Below, one piece after another: positions 51,149-60,245 of a stretch of 64,000 bases of DNA. The translations under genes and the position numbers were made by a program. Below the pieces are notes generated by a model that was not told the DNA's origin, ran no database searches, and worked only from the letters and a program-made list of their open reading frames with translations. The stretch comes from Cubamyces lactineus (taxonomy: Eukaryota; Basidiomycota; Agaricomycetes; Polyporales; Polyporaceae), in assembly GCA_022376465.1 (NCBI GenBank), contig JACDTU010000010.1, positions 1 through 64,000 of the forward strand, in the 5' to 3' direction. Within the stretch, counting starts at the first letter, position 1. Every line of letters starts with the position of its first letter.

Positions 51149-51930
51149 CTACAAGCGACAATGTTGGCGGCCGGGGCGATGCCTTCCGGTGCATAATTGA
51201 ATGGCAGTGGGCTTGTACGCGTCTAAGTGGATGAATACTTTCCCACCTAGGATATAGTGCGACGTATTGATGACAGAGCTCTCGCGAGGCGGTGCACAGG
51301 CGTACGTCCAGCGGAAATTGGCTTGGAGGTACCTGACAGGAGGTACTAAGAGGAACGCGGCAGCCACGAGTACTAGTCTCGTCTTCCCTGCAAAGGTCAT
51401 GTCGGGTATTGGCGGACTAACCTGACTTGCGTACCGGACGACGAGCCATGCCGTATGATCATGACCTACAAGATCAAATGCGCAAGCACTGTTATACATC
51501 CGTTTTACACGGACTTGTTATACGTGGTTCACCGTGCTGCCCTGTGCGCGCTTTCACTGTCAGAGGAGCACGTTCCGTAAGCAGTGCACCGGCGGAGTTG
51601 GTCCGTGGATATGTTTTCGTTCAATGAAACGTCGCGACTCGGGCTAGCAGACTCAGTACTCACATGGAGACACAAAGGCCCGGCAGCCGTGTGTGTCCAG
51701 AGTGTCCTAGGGTTGTCTTGACGTCCATGTATAGGATGCTCAGAGATGCTGTGCTGGTCGCGGGGTTCAAAAGATATGCAGATGCGAGCCCAGTTGAACG
51801 GGATGGCCGTAAGGAGCAGGATCGTTGTCGAAAGCGACAGGAGAACCCGCGCGAATCATCGTCCAAGGTTAGGGTTTGATTGTACCAACATAGAGCGCCG
51901 GGCAATGGCCCGAGCGCCTGCATCTCTAGT
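51149..51930 (-). other. Probable fragmentary gene for a small membrane protein, unresolved
   Basis: Two hydrophobic stretches read on the minus strand: LLSLSTTILLLTAIPFNWAR (about 51790-51850) followed by ICISFEPRDQHSISEHPI, and GKTRLVLVAAAFLLVPPV (about 51340-51395). They are in different exons or frames and I could not build a complete gene. A homologous, more damaged copy lies at 48259-48600. It could be a short multi-exon membrane protein or already decayed. Confidence 0.35.
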
Positions 51931-53066
51931 GCCGCGGTGGCTGCTCACCGCTGCAGGGCGCGGAAGGCGAAGATACAACGCTCATTGCAGGCGGAGAATC
52001 ACGCAGGAGGGTAGACGGGGCATAGGGGAGGTGGACAACTTCATTGTAAGTCAAAGCGCTCATTGCTGGCTTGTGGCAAATACCATATGAGCTGACATCG
52101 CAATGGTCTGGCACATCAACCGCGGCAGAAACATAGCTCGGGTCAAGGCGTATGGTATGCAAACGGGAACAGACGATGCTTACCGCCCTGCTAGTAACGG
52201 CAAGATGAAATTATACCGGCTAAACAATATCCGCCGTCGGGCCCCAACGTCAGGCGGAGCTTGTTACGAATCCAACAGGGAAACGCACAGTTAGATTGGT
52301 CAAGAGTTCATAGCATATCACAGGGGAAAGTAACAGCAGATACAGCAGATCGCGACCAGACAGCGTTAGCAAGACGGAACTATACAAGAAACATTGACGC
52401 TCATCAACCGACACGGCACAAGTACAAAGGCACGGGTTCCGATCCCTATCCCGTGCCTCCACTCGGACTCTTCGCACGTCGTAATGGCTTTCGTACAACA
52501 CCGAAAAACGGATGCACCGCCGCCGCCCCTACTTCCATTCGTTCACGACGACAGGCCCAATGTATCCCGACGCTTGCCGCATCCGGGAGCTGGGGCGTTG
52601 AGCAGGCGGAGGGAACTCGCAATGCTGCTGACGCTGGATGCAACGCCTGCCAAGGATCAAAAGATGGTGTTTTGTCAGCATACGTATTCAACATGGCCGC
52701 AGACTATCAGGACAGCGACGATCCTCGGCTGGGGGGGGGACCTATCGACCCTGGAACCCCTTTTCGAACGTCGAGGAAAGCCCGGAGATGGCGTGATGAT
52801 CGAGGAGAAATCCTCCTCCGCTCGACCAACCATACAGCGCGCATAGCCGCTCTCGCGCGGACGTGCCGATCTCCGTAAGGAAGGAGACCAGGTGAGCGCG
52901 AGAGGGGAGGGCGTGGTGGCCCAATGAATGCCGACGAACATCAATGAAGGGGCACGGAATGGGCTCGGCATGACAAATGACTCCAGGGCCCTGCACCAAA
53001 GATACATCCCGATGAGATATAGTGGGCGTTGTGGGCTCTCCCGTTGCACGAAGTGCTCTGCGGATG
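51931..53066. other. No supported gene
   Basis: Both strands have overlapping open stretches, for example 52261-52878 (+) and 52394-52846 (+), but none shows a domain, signal peptide or plausible exon chain. The right end is the 3' side of the Zn2Cys6 gene. Confidence 0.4.
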
Positions 53067-54474
53067 TCATGAGACGCGACTGATATAAGGGTCTGCCTCC
53101 GGAACGTGATGGGAGAAGGACTTCCCCGCAAGGCAAACTCTAACGCTGATTCTGGCACACGACAATGCCGCGCGATCGCAGGGACGCCGCACGGACGCAT
53201 GGGGCACACGGACGTACGGATGCGCGGGTCCAATGGCCACGCACTTAAAAGCTCGAGAACTAGAAGAGAAAGGCATAGCAGGAATCCACACTTACCCACA
53301 TCGCCCCTCCTCATCTCCCTCCACCGGGCCTCCGCATGCGACCTTGCGTTTGCGGCAGAACGTGCACGCAACCGGCGTCCCGCGTTTGTACGGCTTCTTC
53401 GCGATCGTCGTTCCCGCGGGCGCCGTGAGGTGGGATGAGCTAGGCCCGGGGAGCGCAGAGACCATCTTCGCATGCCCCCTGCTTGACCCCGCTACGCCCA
53501 GCGGTATTTTGCGCCCCGTCGTCGGTGAGTAGACCGCTGAATTGTTCATTTCGACGCTGGGGCTAGGCACCGGGCCCATGTATGTCGAGGGGCCCACTGT
53601 CTGGTCGTGTTGCCTGGGGTCCCTTATCTTAACGCTGACTCTGGGAACTGCTATGGTCCCTGCTATGAAGACAGACCAGATGAAGGCGCGCACAAGATTT
53701 TAGCAGGTTAGACGCTTACATGTTTTGTTTTCGGAAGTCGCCTTCGGAAAGGGCTGCTCCGATCCTTGACGGCCCATCTCCCAGTGTTGGAGTGGGGCGG
53801 CTGATGTGTAGCGCGCGCCCATAGACTGGTCCTACGGAGGATGGAGCAGCGTCAGTGAGCCTCGGGTTCTCTCCAAGGCGAAGGAGTACAGGGCCTACCT
53901 CGTAGCTCGCCGTGGTCTGCGCCAATTGGCCAGAGCCACCGCTGGGGTGGTCCCTGTTTCTTCTTTGTTTTGGAAGAACAGGGTTCTGGCGCGCGTCAGC
54001 TCCGTACGTCGTGAACGAATCTTGACCAGCGTCCGCCGTCATGCTAGGTTGTACATCGATTCCCGCAACAGCCACTGCACCATTTACCCAACGCGTTGCA
54101 GTCTGGTCTTGTTCACGTAGCACAGCAACAGATGCGGAGACAGCGCTCGAGACCGCGGCGGCAGGCTGACTCGTCACATACTCGTTAGGATTGCTCAGAG
54201 CATAGTATCTGGTGGAAACTGCGCTAGGAGGGATATAATGGATACCGCCCGCTTGGTCGTGGTGGTAATCGACTGGCTCCGAGTCGAACGGAATCCCTAA
54301 TCCGGGCGGGTTCTGCTCACGATTCCAGTCAGTCATGCATCCAGCGGAGATCATGAGCCGGGAGAAACTGACGCTGTGGTAGAAGACGCCTAGTCCGGGA
54401 ATATCCACGATGCCGTCGGCCGGGTCCGGACTGTGGAACTCGACGCGATCGTGCTGACGATTGAGGTCCGACAT
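53067..54474 (-). CDS. Zn2Cys6-type transcription factor, zinc cluster apparently incomplete
   Basis: Best exon chain: 54474-53899, 53831-53720, 53650-53296, 53259-53067 (1236 nt, 411 aa, phases fit). The first intron is uncertain because the unspliced frame is also open. Residues about 300-350 hold the motif context of a large mushroom regulator family: KKPYKRGTPVACTFCRKRKV followed by ACGGPVEGDEEGRCG, then across the last intron SRAFKC. The expected second CxxC pair reads Cys-Gly-Ser-Arg, so the fifth zinc ligand seems lost. The sequence after the cluster (PAHPYVRVPHASV) is not typical either. The gene may therefore be decaying or the last splice site misjudged. The N-terminal 300 residues are Ala/Thr/Gln-rich and unconserved-looking. 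Confidence 0.6.
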
Positions 54475-56677
54475 TGTCAGGCGCTATCGTAACGCTCGCA
54501 CGACCTCTTGGTAGCAGGAGAACCAAGGAAGAGGGGGGAGAATGAGCTCGCGTGCTGCAGTCACCGCGTACGCCATTTGTAGTGGCGGCGGCATGCCAGC
54601 AGTGGGCGAGCGACCAGTCATCGTGGGACACAATCGAAGTCGACCACCGCACTGGATACTAGGTTCGTGCGTCGTCGGCGGGCGAGCCAAGTAATGTGGA
54701 CCGCTGCACTAGTCCCGAAGAGGAGTGGCCGTCGCGCGACATCCGTCGTAGCGTCCCGGGCGCTCGCTGCGGGGCAGAAAGCATTCAGTCGCGTACAGGC
54801 ATGCCGACCATGCGACCGACGCCCATCAGCGTCTTCGTAGAACCTTCGCGCTGCGCAAGGGGCTCTGCTGCTCGGAAAAAACCTTGTTTCGTACAGCAGA
54901 ACCCCGCGACGTATGCTTATTGCACTACAACAACAACAACCGCGGAGATTCCTAACGGTGTTGCGCGGTCACAGAGCTGTGCATGCGCACAGTCAACGTT
55001 CACAGGGATGTGCGAAGAATGCCTGTGGTTAAGTCATGTCAGCAGTGGCGTCTTCATCGCGAGATCTAGGACGTACAACCTGCGAGAATCGCATGCGCAA
55101 GCGAGATCGAATCAAACGTAAGTACCTGTTTGACGAGGTGAATCGCACTATGTCCGAGCGGGAATTGCCCCCCCCCCCTGTCGACATCCAAATTATCGGC
55201 ATGTGCGTAGTTGGCTGCTGGGAGACGAATATTGCTCGCTAGCAGACGCGTGCCGCCGCGATTCCGAGTCGGCTAGGGGCTGTTGACGCTAGGCTGTGGA
55301 CCTGGGCGGTCGATACAGACGACTTCTGCAAGGGAAGACGTCAGATAACCTCATCATTGTCGTACAGAACCGCGCGGATGCGTCGTAGGCCCTGGCGAGG
55401 TGAACGCAAAGTCCAGATGTATCTACTCAGGGTCACTGCAAGACCGTTCGTCAGCCGTCCCTTAGCGGCCTAGAGCGTTCATGTACAAATTCCTTGACGT
55501 TATGAACATTCGGGTATGCGCTAGAATTCTGGTCTATCCGGGGCAATGATATGGAACGATGTCGCCACAGTTTCCCAGAATACAGGCTGCTCGAGGCTGA
55601 GTTACGAGAAGCAGTCAGCGGCTGGAATTTTCAAGATTCGTGCTTCGTCGTCACCGAGTCACGTGCCCTGTGACCTTCGCGCTCCTATGAGGTTGGGCTC
55701 TCATGTACCTGCCTAGTCTCAGACATCCCTGTCCAGTACTGCTAGTAGCGTCTATGCACAATGGATGTTATTTTAGCTACCAGTCATTCGGCATGGAAAT
55801 TGTAGCTGGCCCTCAAGCTTATGCGCGCACCCTACCACGGCTGTCAAGTTGGGGTCCTGGGGAGTCTAAACACGAAGCATCCTGCGACGCAGATAAAATA
55901 TAGGTCTTATTGGACGCTGATAAAACGCGTATAGAGAGCGTACAGCGTCTTGAATGATCCCAGATGGAATCCAAGTACGGAGGTCAAATCAAAAGGATAG
56001 GCCGAGGCGGCGACTAGGAAGCGCACCGAAACGCGATCACGTGGGAGGTGCAACCACTAATGTTACTTGGTGTCTGCGCAAACGTGCACAGCGCGTCAAT
56101 GACCTCAGTATCGGTGTAAGTACCTCGGTGTTTGGAGAGATGCGTGCAAAGGGGATTTTGAGAACAAGGTCTTACAGTTAGCGGAACGGAAATGACCGCG
56201 ATCGGGAAACACTGACATAAGGCTAAGCGCGGGTTCCAGCACTTGGCTTTCACGTAACCGCTAACAGGAACTACACGTAGTCGGAGTAGTGAGAGGTATG
56301 CCGATAACGACATAATACCACCTCCCGTAGCAGTTACTCCTGTGGCCCTACGAAAGAACAACATAGTGTCTACAGTCCGACACGCCCTGAAGTCGTGACG
56401 CGATATCGCTGGACAGCTATTGCTACCAGAAGTCCTGTTCAGGTTTTTGTCTATGGATCAATATCTTATGCTCGCGATTTATGTCCTTAAATACTGTGGT
56501 TCGTGGATTCCGCATCGCCCAAAAAGGGCTCCGCTGGGATCTACAGAGTTGTAGAGCATTTCAAAATATTAACAACAAAAGTGACTTCCCCACATTCCGC
56601 TGACCTGAAACCTTACCATCTAGTACCTCTCTTTGTTTCGCGCCGAGCCAGTCAAACACGATTTTACAAGACCTACA
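54475..56677. other. 2.2-kb tract without a supported gene
   Basis: Contains the promoter side of the Zn2Cys6 gene. A plus-strand open stretch at 54696-55121 (141 codons, several Cys, a poly-Thr run from acaacaacaacaac) shows no domain. 55250-56650 is AT-richer with no coding signal; the 3' side of the cupredoxin gene is at the right end. Confidence 0.45.
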
Positions 56678-57973
56678 TCAAGGGTAACCATAAGCTCCGG
56701 GTATACCGGCCGGCTGGATTGGTCCTGCACCGTAACGCTCTCCGCGTAGTATGACTGGAATTGGCAGTGGATACGTGCTAGGATCATCAGGGTCCTGTGC
56801 ACAGGCAAAACTATGATGAGTATGCAGCTTCTAATCGGGGAAAAGTGCGCGAGGCATACGTAGTATCTCGCGGTTGTCACTTGTGCGACTTCGTCTACTT
56901 GTTCGATATCTACGTTGCCATCGGGAACTTTCGAAGGCCGACCGTGAACAGATCCCAGAAACCACAGGTGGGAATAGCCCTTGCTTCCCGCACGTCGACG
57001 ACGCCGACACCTGAGAACATAAAGGATGCTGACAGCCACGGTCGCAGCAGAGACGCCTCCGACCACTGCGCCTATGATGGTGCCCACGGGTACATGCGAT
57101 CCAATTGGCCTGCGATCGGTCGTGCCAGTAGGTGTTTGATACATCATGCTTTTCTGACTCGTGATTGCGCTGCTAGAGTAGCTGCCACTGAGAATCGTCG
57201 TGGCTCCCGAGGACGCGGTACTCATATGTAGCGTGCCGGTTGGGGCACCCGCCGCCGAGAATATGTCACCGAGAGGGCCGGGCGGTGCAGACGCGAATGC
57301 GTTAATGCCCAGAAGAGCGGGTGAAGGCTGCCCCACGTCACCGAAAGCTACTTCCATGGCTATAGTCTGGAATGTGTTAAAAATCAGGGGAGCACCAGCG
57401 TTGATGGCGCTATGGAATGTCCGCTTAATCCATCATAGACGAGCAACAAAGCACAGTGTGTTTGCTTACCCAACCATGCCTTCTTCGCAGTGAAAGGGCC
57501 CCAAAGCATCGGCGCCCGGCTGGGCACAGTAGAACCAGATGGCTAGAAGTAGTGTCCGCGATCAAGAGAGTATACAAAGAGTGCGGTTGACTGAGGCTTA
57601 CGAGCTTCATCGGTGATGGTCAGGTTCCATGTAGGGAAAGGCGCCCGAGCGCCCTGAGGGACATTCACAAAGCCAGAGTCGAAGCCCCCCGCGAGGGGCT
57701 GACAAGGCTTGACAAATGATTCAGACTGGGATACGGAGTGGTTACCTGGGGAGCCGTCGAAGATGAAAGTGATCACGGAGCCTTTCGTCGCGTTGAACGC
57801 GGGCGGGTCGAAAGCATACTGCTGCTGGCCGAATGAGGAACCGACATGAACCTGCATATCGTGTATGTCAACTCTACCGCTCCGACAAATCGGGCGTCAA
57901 TACTTACAGTGATATCCTGGGCGAGCGCGATGGAACTGATGGCCAGAGCCGAGACGGAGGTGATGAAGCGCAT
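56678..57973 (-). CDS. Secreted cupredoxin-fold protein with transmembrane anchor
   Basis: Five exons: 57973-57908, 57851-57602, 57542-57470, 57409-56914, 56794-56678 (1002 nt, 333 aa, phases fit). The signal peptide is MRFITSVSALAISSIALAQ. The cupredoxin domain spans residues about 20-150: VHVGSSFGQQQYAFDPPAFN, GSVITFIFDGSPGNHSVSQS, IWFYCAQPGADALGPFHC and EEGMVGAINA. Candidate copper ligands are His in GNHSV, Cys in FYCAQ, His in PFHC and Met in EGMVG, though spacing between the last Cys and His is longer than usual. A Ser/Thr-rich linker, one transmembrane helix (VGTIIGAVVGGVSAATVAVS) and an Arg cluster follow, then a short Pro-rich cytosolic tail ending IPGAYGYP. Resembles fungal extracellular serine-rich cupredoxins. 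Confidence 0.88.
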
Positions 57974-58236
57974 CGCGAATGGTTAATAGACGAAGTGAAG
58001 TAGAGAACTATCAGAGTACGACCTCAGAATCGAGGGAGGGATGCGAAATCAAGAGCGATCGAGGGCCTAGCCTGAGGACCTTCATGGCATTGTTACGACG
58101 AGCCTAGATCGGTCACAGCAAGCGACGTCCTAGGGATCGGACCAGAGGTCTCCAGTAGTTCGAGTCGAGTAGAGGTTCAGAGGAATAGGCAATGGATAAC
58201 CAGGTCGAGCTGAGGATCCCGAGTGGATCCTCTGGT

Positions 58237-58244
58237 CTTAAATA
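58237..58244 (-). promoter_or_regulatory. TATA-like box of the LTR
   Basis: tatttaag on the minus strand, about 300 bp into the LTR and downstream of the repeat array: the position expected for the U3/R core promoter. Confidence 0.5.
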
Positions 58245-58410
58245 CAGGAAGAGAGACATGGACACGTCAGCGCCACGTAGGCGCCGCGTACCGTGAGAGT
58301 CCAGTATAACTACGTAGAGTCAGGGCTGGGAATACAGATGATGTGGCGATGACGTGGCGGAAGGTGATAGGGTAGTAATACAACAGCCGTGTGAACCGGT
58401 GGGGAAGGAT

Positions 58411-58480
58411 GACGTGGCATGGGAAAGGGTGACGTGGCATGGGAAAGGGTGCCGTGGCATGGGAAAGGATGACGTGGCAT
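58411..58480 (-). repeat. 20-bp tandem repeat array with TGACGTGGCA sites in LTR U3
   Basis: Three and a half copies of gacgtggcatgggaaagggt on the plus strand, in units starting 58411, 58431, 58451 and 58471. Each unit junction makes tgacgtggca (58410, 58430, 58470); the third copy has gccgtggca. A further tgacgtggc lies at 58350. The core TGACGTGG is a bZIP-type (CRE/UPRE-like) half-site, so this may be the LTR enhancer (inference). Confidence 0.8.
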
Positions 58481-58596
58481 AACGGGGGCACGAGGAAGAG
58501 AGAGGAAAAGGAAACTGGGTGACCGTGACGTACTGAGCGTCGTAACATTACCCCCTTCATATGCTTCTACGCTGTTCCATCAGCAGAATATCCAGC

Positions 58597-59631
58597 TCAA
58601 CTCGTAAACCGCTCGTCCATGTCTTCTGGGCGCAGAGGGCACTCCCACGGGTGATGGCCAGGGGCGGTGGCGCGACACCAGACACATCGCCAGTCTCGGC
58701 ACCGCAGGTACTCGTGATCGGGCGACCCACAGACTAGGCAGCTGCGGCCAATAGGGTGGAGGGACGGCGGGGACTCAGGTCGGGCTGGTGAAGCGTTCAT
58801 TGGGGCGGGCGAGGTGTCTCTTCGAGCTCTTACGTTACGCTCGTCGGGGGATGGATCACGGGGCCGACGGCTTCCTGCGGAGACTCTGGTGTGGAACAAG
58901 GGCAGATAGGTCCCTTGGCGTCGGGCTTCGCCGGGCACTCTTCTTGCCGCAGCTGGGAGTTCTCCGGGAGGCGGGGCCGCGTCGTTGATGACCGAGGCCA
59001 GTGGCGCCATCCTTGCACGGAATGCGGGGAGTTCAAATGTTTGTATGAGGAAGTTCCTCCACGTGCGCGTGGTCCGGGCGAGCCGTCGAGTGGTGTTCAA
59101 AGAGTGTCTTGCCAACCTCCGTAACTCGTGGGCATGGTGTCCGACGTTTTCGAGGGCGCGCGCCTGCCGTTCTGCGATGTCATAGTCCGAGACTTGCCGT
59201 TGCTCCTCTTCTTCACCAAACGCCTCATGAAGAGCGTCTAGAGCGTCCTCTGCGATGTCAGCTGCGTCAACAAGGTTCCCTTCCAGTGCGTCCAGTTCCC
59301 GTTGCTCGTTGTAGAGGCATCGATACTCTCTAAGGAAGTACTGCAAGCCTCGCTCGGTGGCATTGACAACTGGGATAGGGTTGGTGAGGAGCGCACGGAG
59401 CAACTGGTTGACGTCGGGGTGCCGGGAGTGGTCTACCAGATGAGAGTCTTCGACACCAACCGTGCTGAGGTCCGACGTCGAGGAGGCGGGCGATGGTGAC
59501 CTAGAGGTGTATTCCGGTGGGGGCGACGAGAGGCGTCTGGTGAGTGGGGGAGGAATGGGTAGCGGCTGTTGGTTTTCCTGGTCGCTTGCATTGTCGTCAG
59601 CGACTTGGGTGCTATAGAGGGGGCGGCCCAT
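58597..59631 (-). CDS. Zinc-knuckle ORF located 3' of the integrase chromodomain
   Basis: 344 aa from the ATG at 59631, one base after the stop of the preceding transmembrane ORF. The N-terminus is Pro/Ser-rich and the middle helical and charged (residues about 105-225, with LDALEGNLVDAADIAEDALD and repeated heptad-like Leu/Ala). The C-terminus has one canonical CX2CX4HX4C knuckle (residues about 298-311, starting CLVCGSPDHEYLRC) and a second, longer CCHC-like motif (about 316-331, CVWCRATAPGHHPWEC). This looks Gag-like in composition, yet it lies after the integrase and directly before the polypurine tract and LTR. The frame also extends upstream to 59679, overlapping the previous ORF. Role unknown; nucleic-acid binding is likely. 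Confidence 0.75.
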   Translation of the reverse strand: MGRPLYSTQVADDNASDQENQQPLPIPPPLTRRLSSPPPEYTSRSPSPASSTSDLSTVGVEDSHLVDHSRHPDVNQLLRALLTNPIPVVNATERGLQYFLREYRCLYNEQRELDALEGNLVDAADIAEDALDALHEAFGEEEEQRQVSDYDIAERQARALENVGHHAHELRRLARHSLNTTRRLARTTRTWRNFLIQTFELPAFRARMAPLASVINDAAPPPGELPAAARRVPGEARRQGTYLPLFHTRVSAGSRRPRDPSPDERNVRARRDTSPAPMNASPARPESPPSLHPIGRSCLVCGSPDHEYLRCRDWRCVWCRATAPGHHPWECPLRPEDMDERFTS

Positions 59632-59632
59632 T

Positions 59633-59821
59633 CTACTCGTCCCAGCTGGAGTTGTTGAGGGTGCGGTCGGCCTGGTCAAGCTTGTCGTTTACGGGGTCGA
59701 GAGGGTCACGGTGTTCGAGAGCAATTTCGAGGATGTTGATGGCGAGGCGCAGGTGAGTGGCGATGAAGGCAAGGGCAAGGAGGTAGCCGAGGGTCATGCA
59801 GGTGAAGAGCGCGATGATCAT
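59633..59821 (-). CDS. Small single-pass membrane ORF (62 aa) of the retroelement
   Basis: The ATG at 59821 follows the stop of the previous ORF by 5 nt, and its own TAG is 1 nt before the ATG of the zinc-knuckle ORF. Residues 2-24 (IIALFTCMTLGYLLALAFIA) are strongly hydrophobic; the rest is charged (EHRDPLDPVNDKLDQADRTL). No family recognised. Coding status rests on the tight ORF packing and the membrane-like profile. Confidence 0.5.
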   Translation of the reverse strand: MIIALFTCMTLGYLLALAFIATHLRLAINILEIALEHRDPLDPVNDKLDQADRTLNNSSWDE

Positions 59822-59826
59822 AGGCT

Positions 59827-59985
59827 TCACGATCCCCACGCTGATCGAGATGGGTAGTCACGGCTGTGGAGAGTGTGCTCGATGATGCGGTTGAAGAGGT
59901 CGCGGAGGATATACCAGAGAAAGAGGAGGGTGATAGCGAGGAGGGTGAGGCAGTAGATGGCGAAGAGGATGGCGAGAGAGAGCAT
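59827..59985 (-). CDS. Small single-pass membrane ORF (52 aa) directly after the chromodomain
   Basis: The ATG at 59985 lies 6 nt after the integrase stop. Residues 2-25 (LSLAILFAIYCLTLLAITLL) form a very hydrophobic helix, followed by a basic/polar tail (RDLFNRIIEHTLHSRDY). No family recognised. As with its neighbour, coding status is inferred from spacing and hydrophobicity. Confidence 0.5.
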   Translation of the reverse strand: MLSLAILFAIYCLTLLAITLLFLWYILRDLFNRIIEHTLHSRDYPSRSAWGS

Positions 59986-59991
59986 TGCAGA

Positions 59992-60245
59992 TTACCACAG
60001 CTTCTTCGCCCTTTTATACCGTTGGAGGATTTCTTTGGCGTTCGGAATTAGAGCGGACTCGGGTTCCCATGTGTTCTCGGCGCTGGAGTAGCCTTTCCAC
60101 TTGATTTGGTAGCGGATTCCGCCTCGTGTGGTCTTGTGTCCGACGATCGCTTCGACCTCATATTCTTCTTCTCCATCGATAAGGTCAGGTGCCTCGTGTA
60201 GTTCGGTCCGTGGGTGTCGTTTTCCTTGTATGGGGTGAGGAAGCA
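59992..60245 (-). pseudogene. Integrase C-terminal chromodomain fragment (chromovirus)
   Basis: The chromodomain reads [20 protein letters not shown], then [20 protein letters not shown], then [18 protein letters not shown] and a stop at 59994-59992, with the aromatic cage residues in place (Tyr of EYEVE, Trp of KWKGY, Trp of NTWEP). About 30 codons upstream the frame must shift to keep [16 protein letters not shown] with [10 protein letters not shown]. Everything N-terminal of that is gone. Chromodomains of such elements direct integration to heterochromatin. Confidence 0.88.

Larger units (their letters stand above)
58091..58547 (-). repeat. Complete 457-bp LTR
   Basis: Terminal 10-bp inverted repeats are perfect: tgttacgacg at 58091-58100 and cgtcgtaaca at 58538-58547. 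On the minus strand it begins TG directly after a polypurine tract and ends CA, as an LTR should. It contains a 20-bp tandem repeat in the U3 part and a TATA-like box. Confidence 0.9.
58091..60245 (-). mobile_element. 5'-truncated Ty3/gypsy chromodomain retroelement with 3' LTR
   Basis: Read on the minus strand, the remnant has the chromodomain tail of an integrase (60245-59992, frameshifted), two short transmembrane ORFs, a zinc-knuckle ORF, a polypurine tract gaagggggtaa (58548-58558) and one complete LTR (58547-58091). Reverse transcriptase, protease and the 5' LTR are missing. The break lies near 60245, where GCGAA-rich sequence of another element begins. The typical pre-chromodomain stretch [16 protein letters not shown] is visible at the broken end in another frame. 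Confidence 0.85.

Noticed and set aside
52261..52878. 205-codon plus-strand open frame and an overlapping 150-codon one
   Set aside because: No domain or signal peptide. Two overlapping frames are equally open and neither joins flanking exons; kept only as an unassigned tract.
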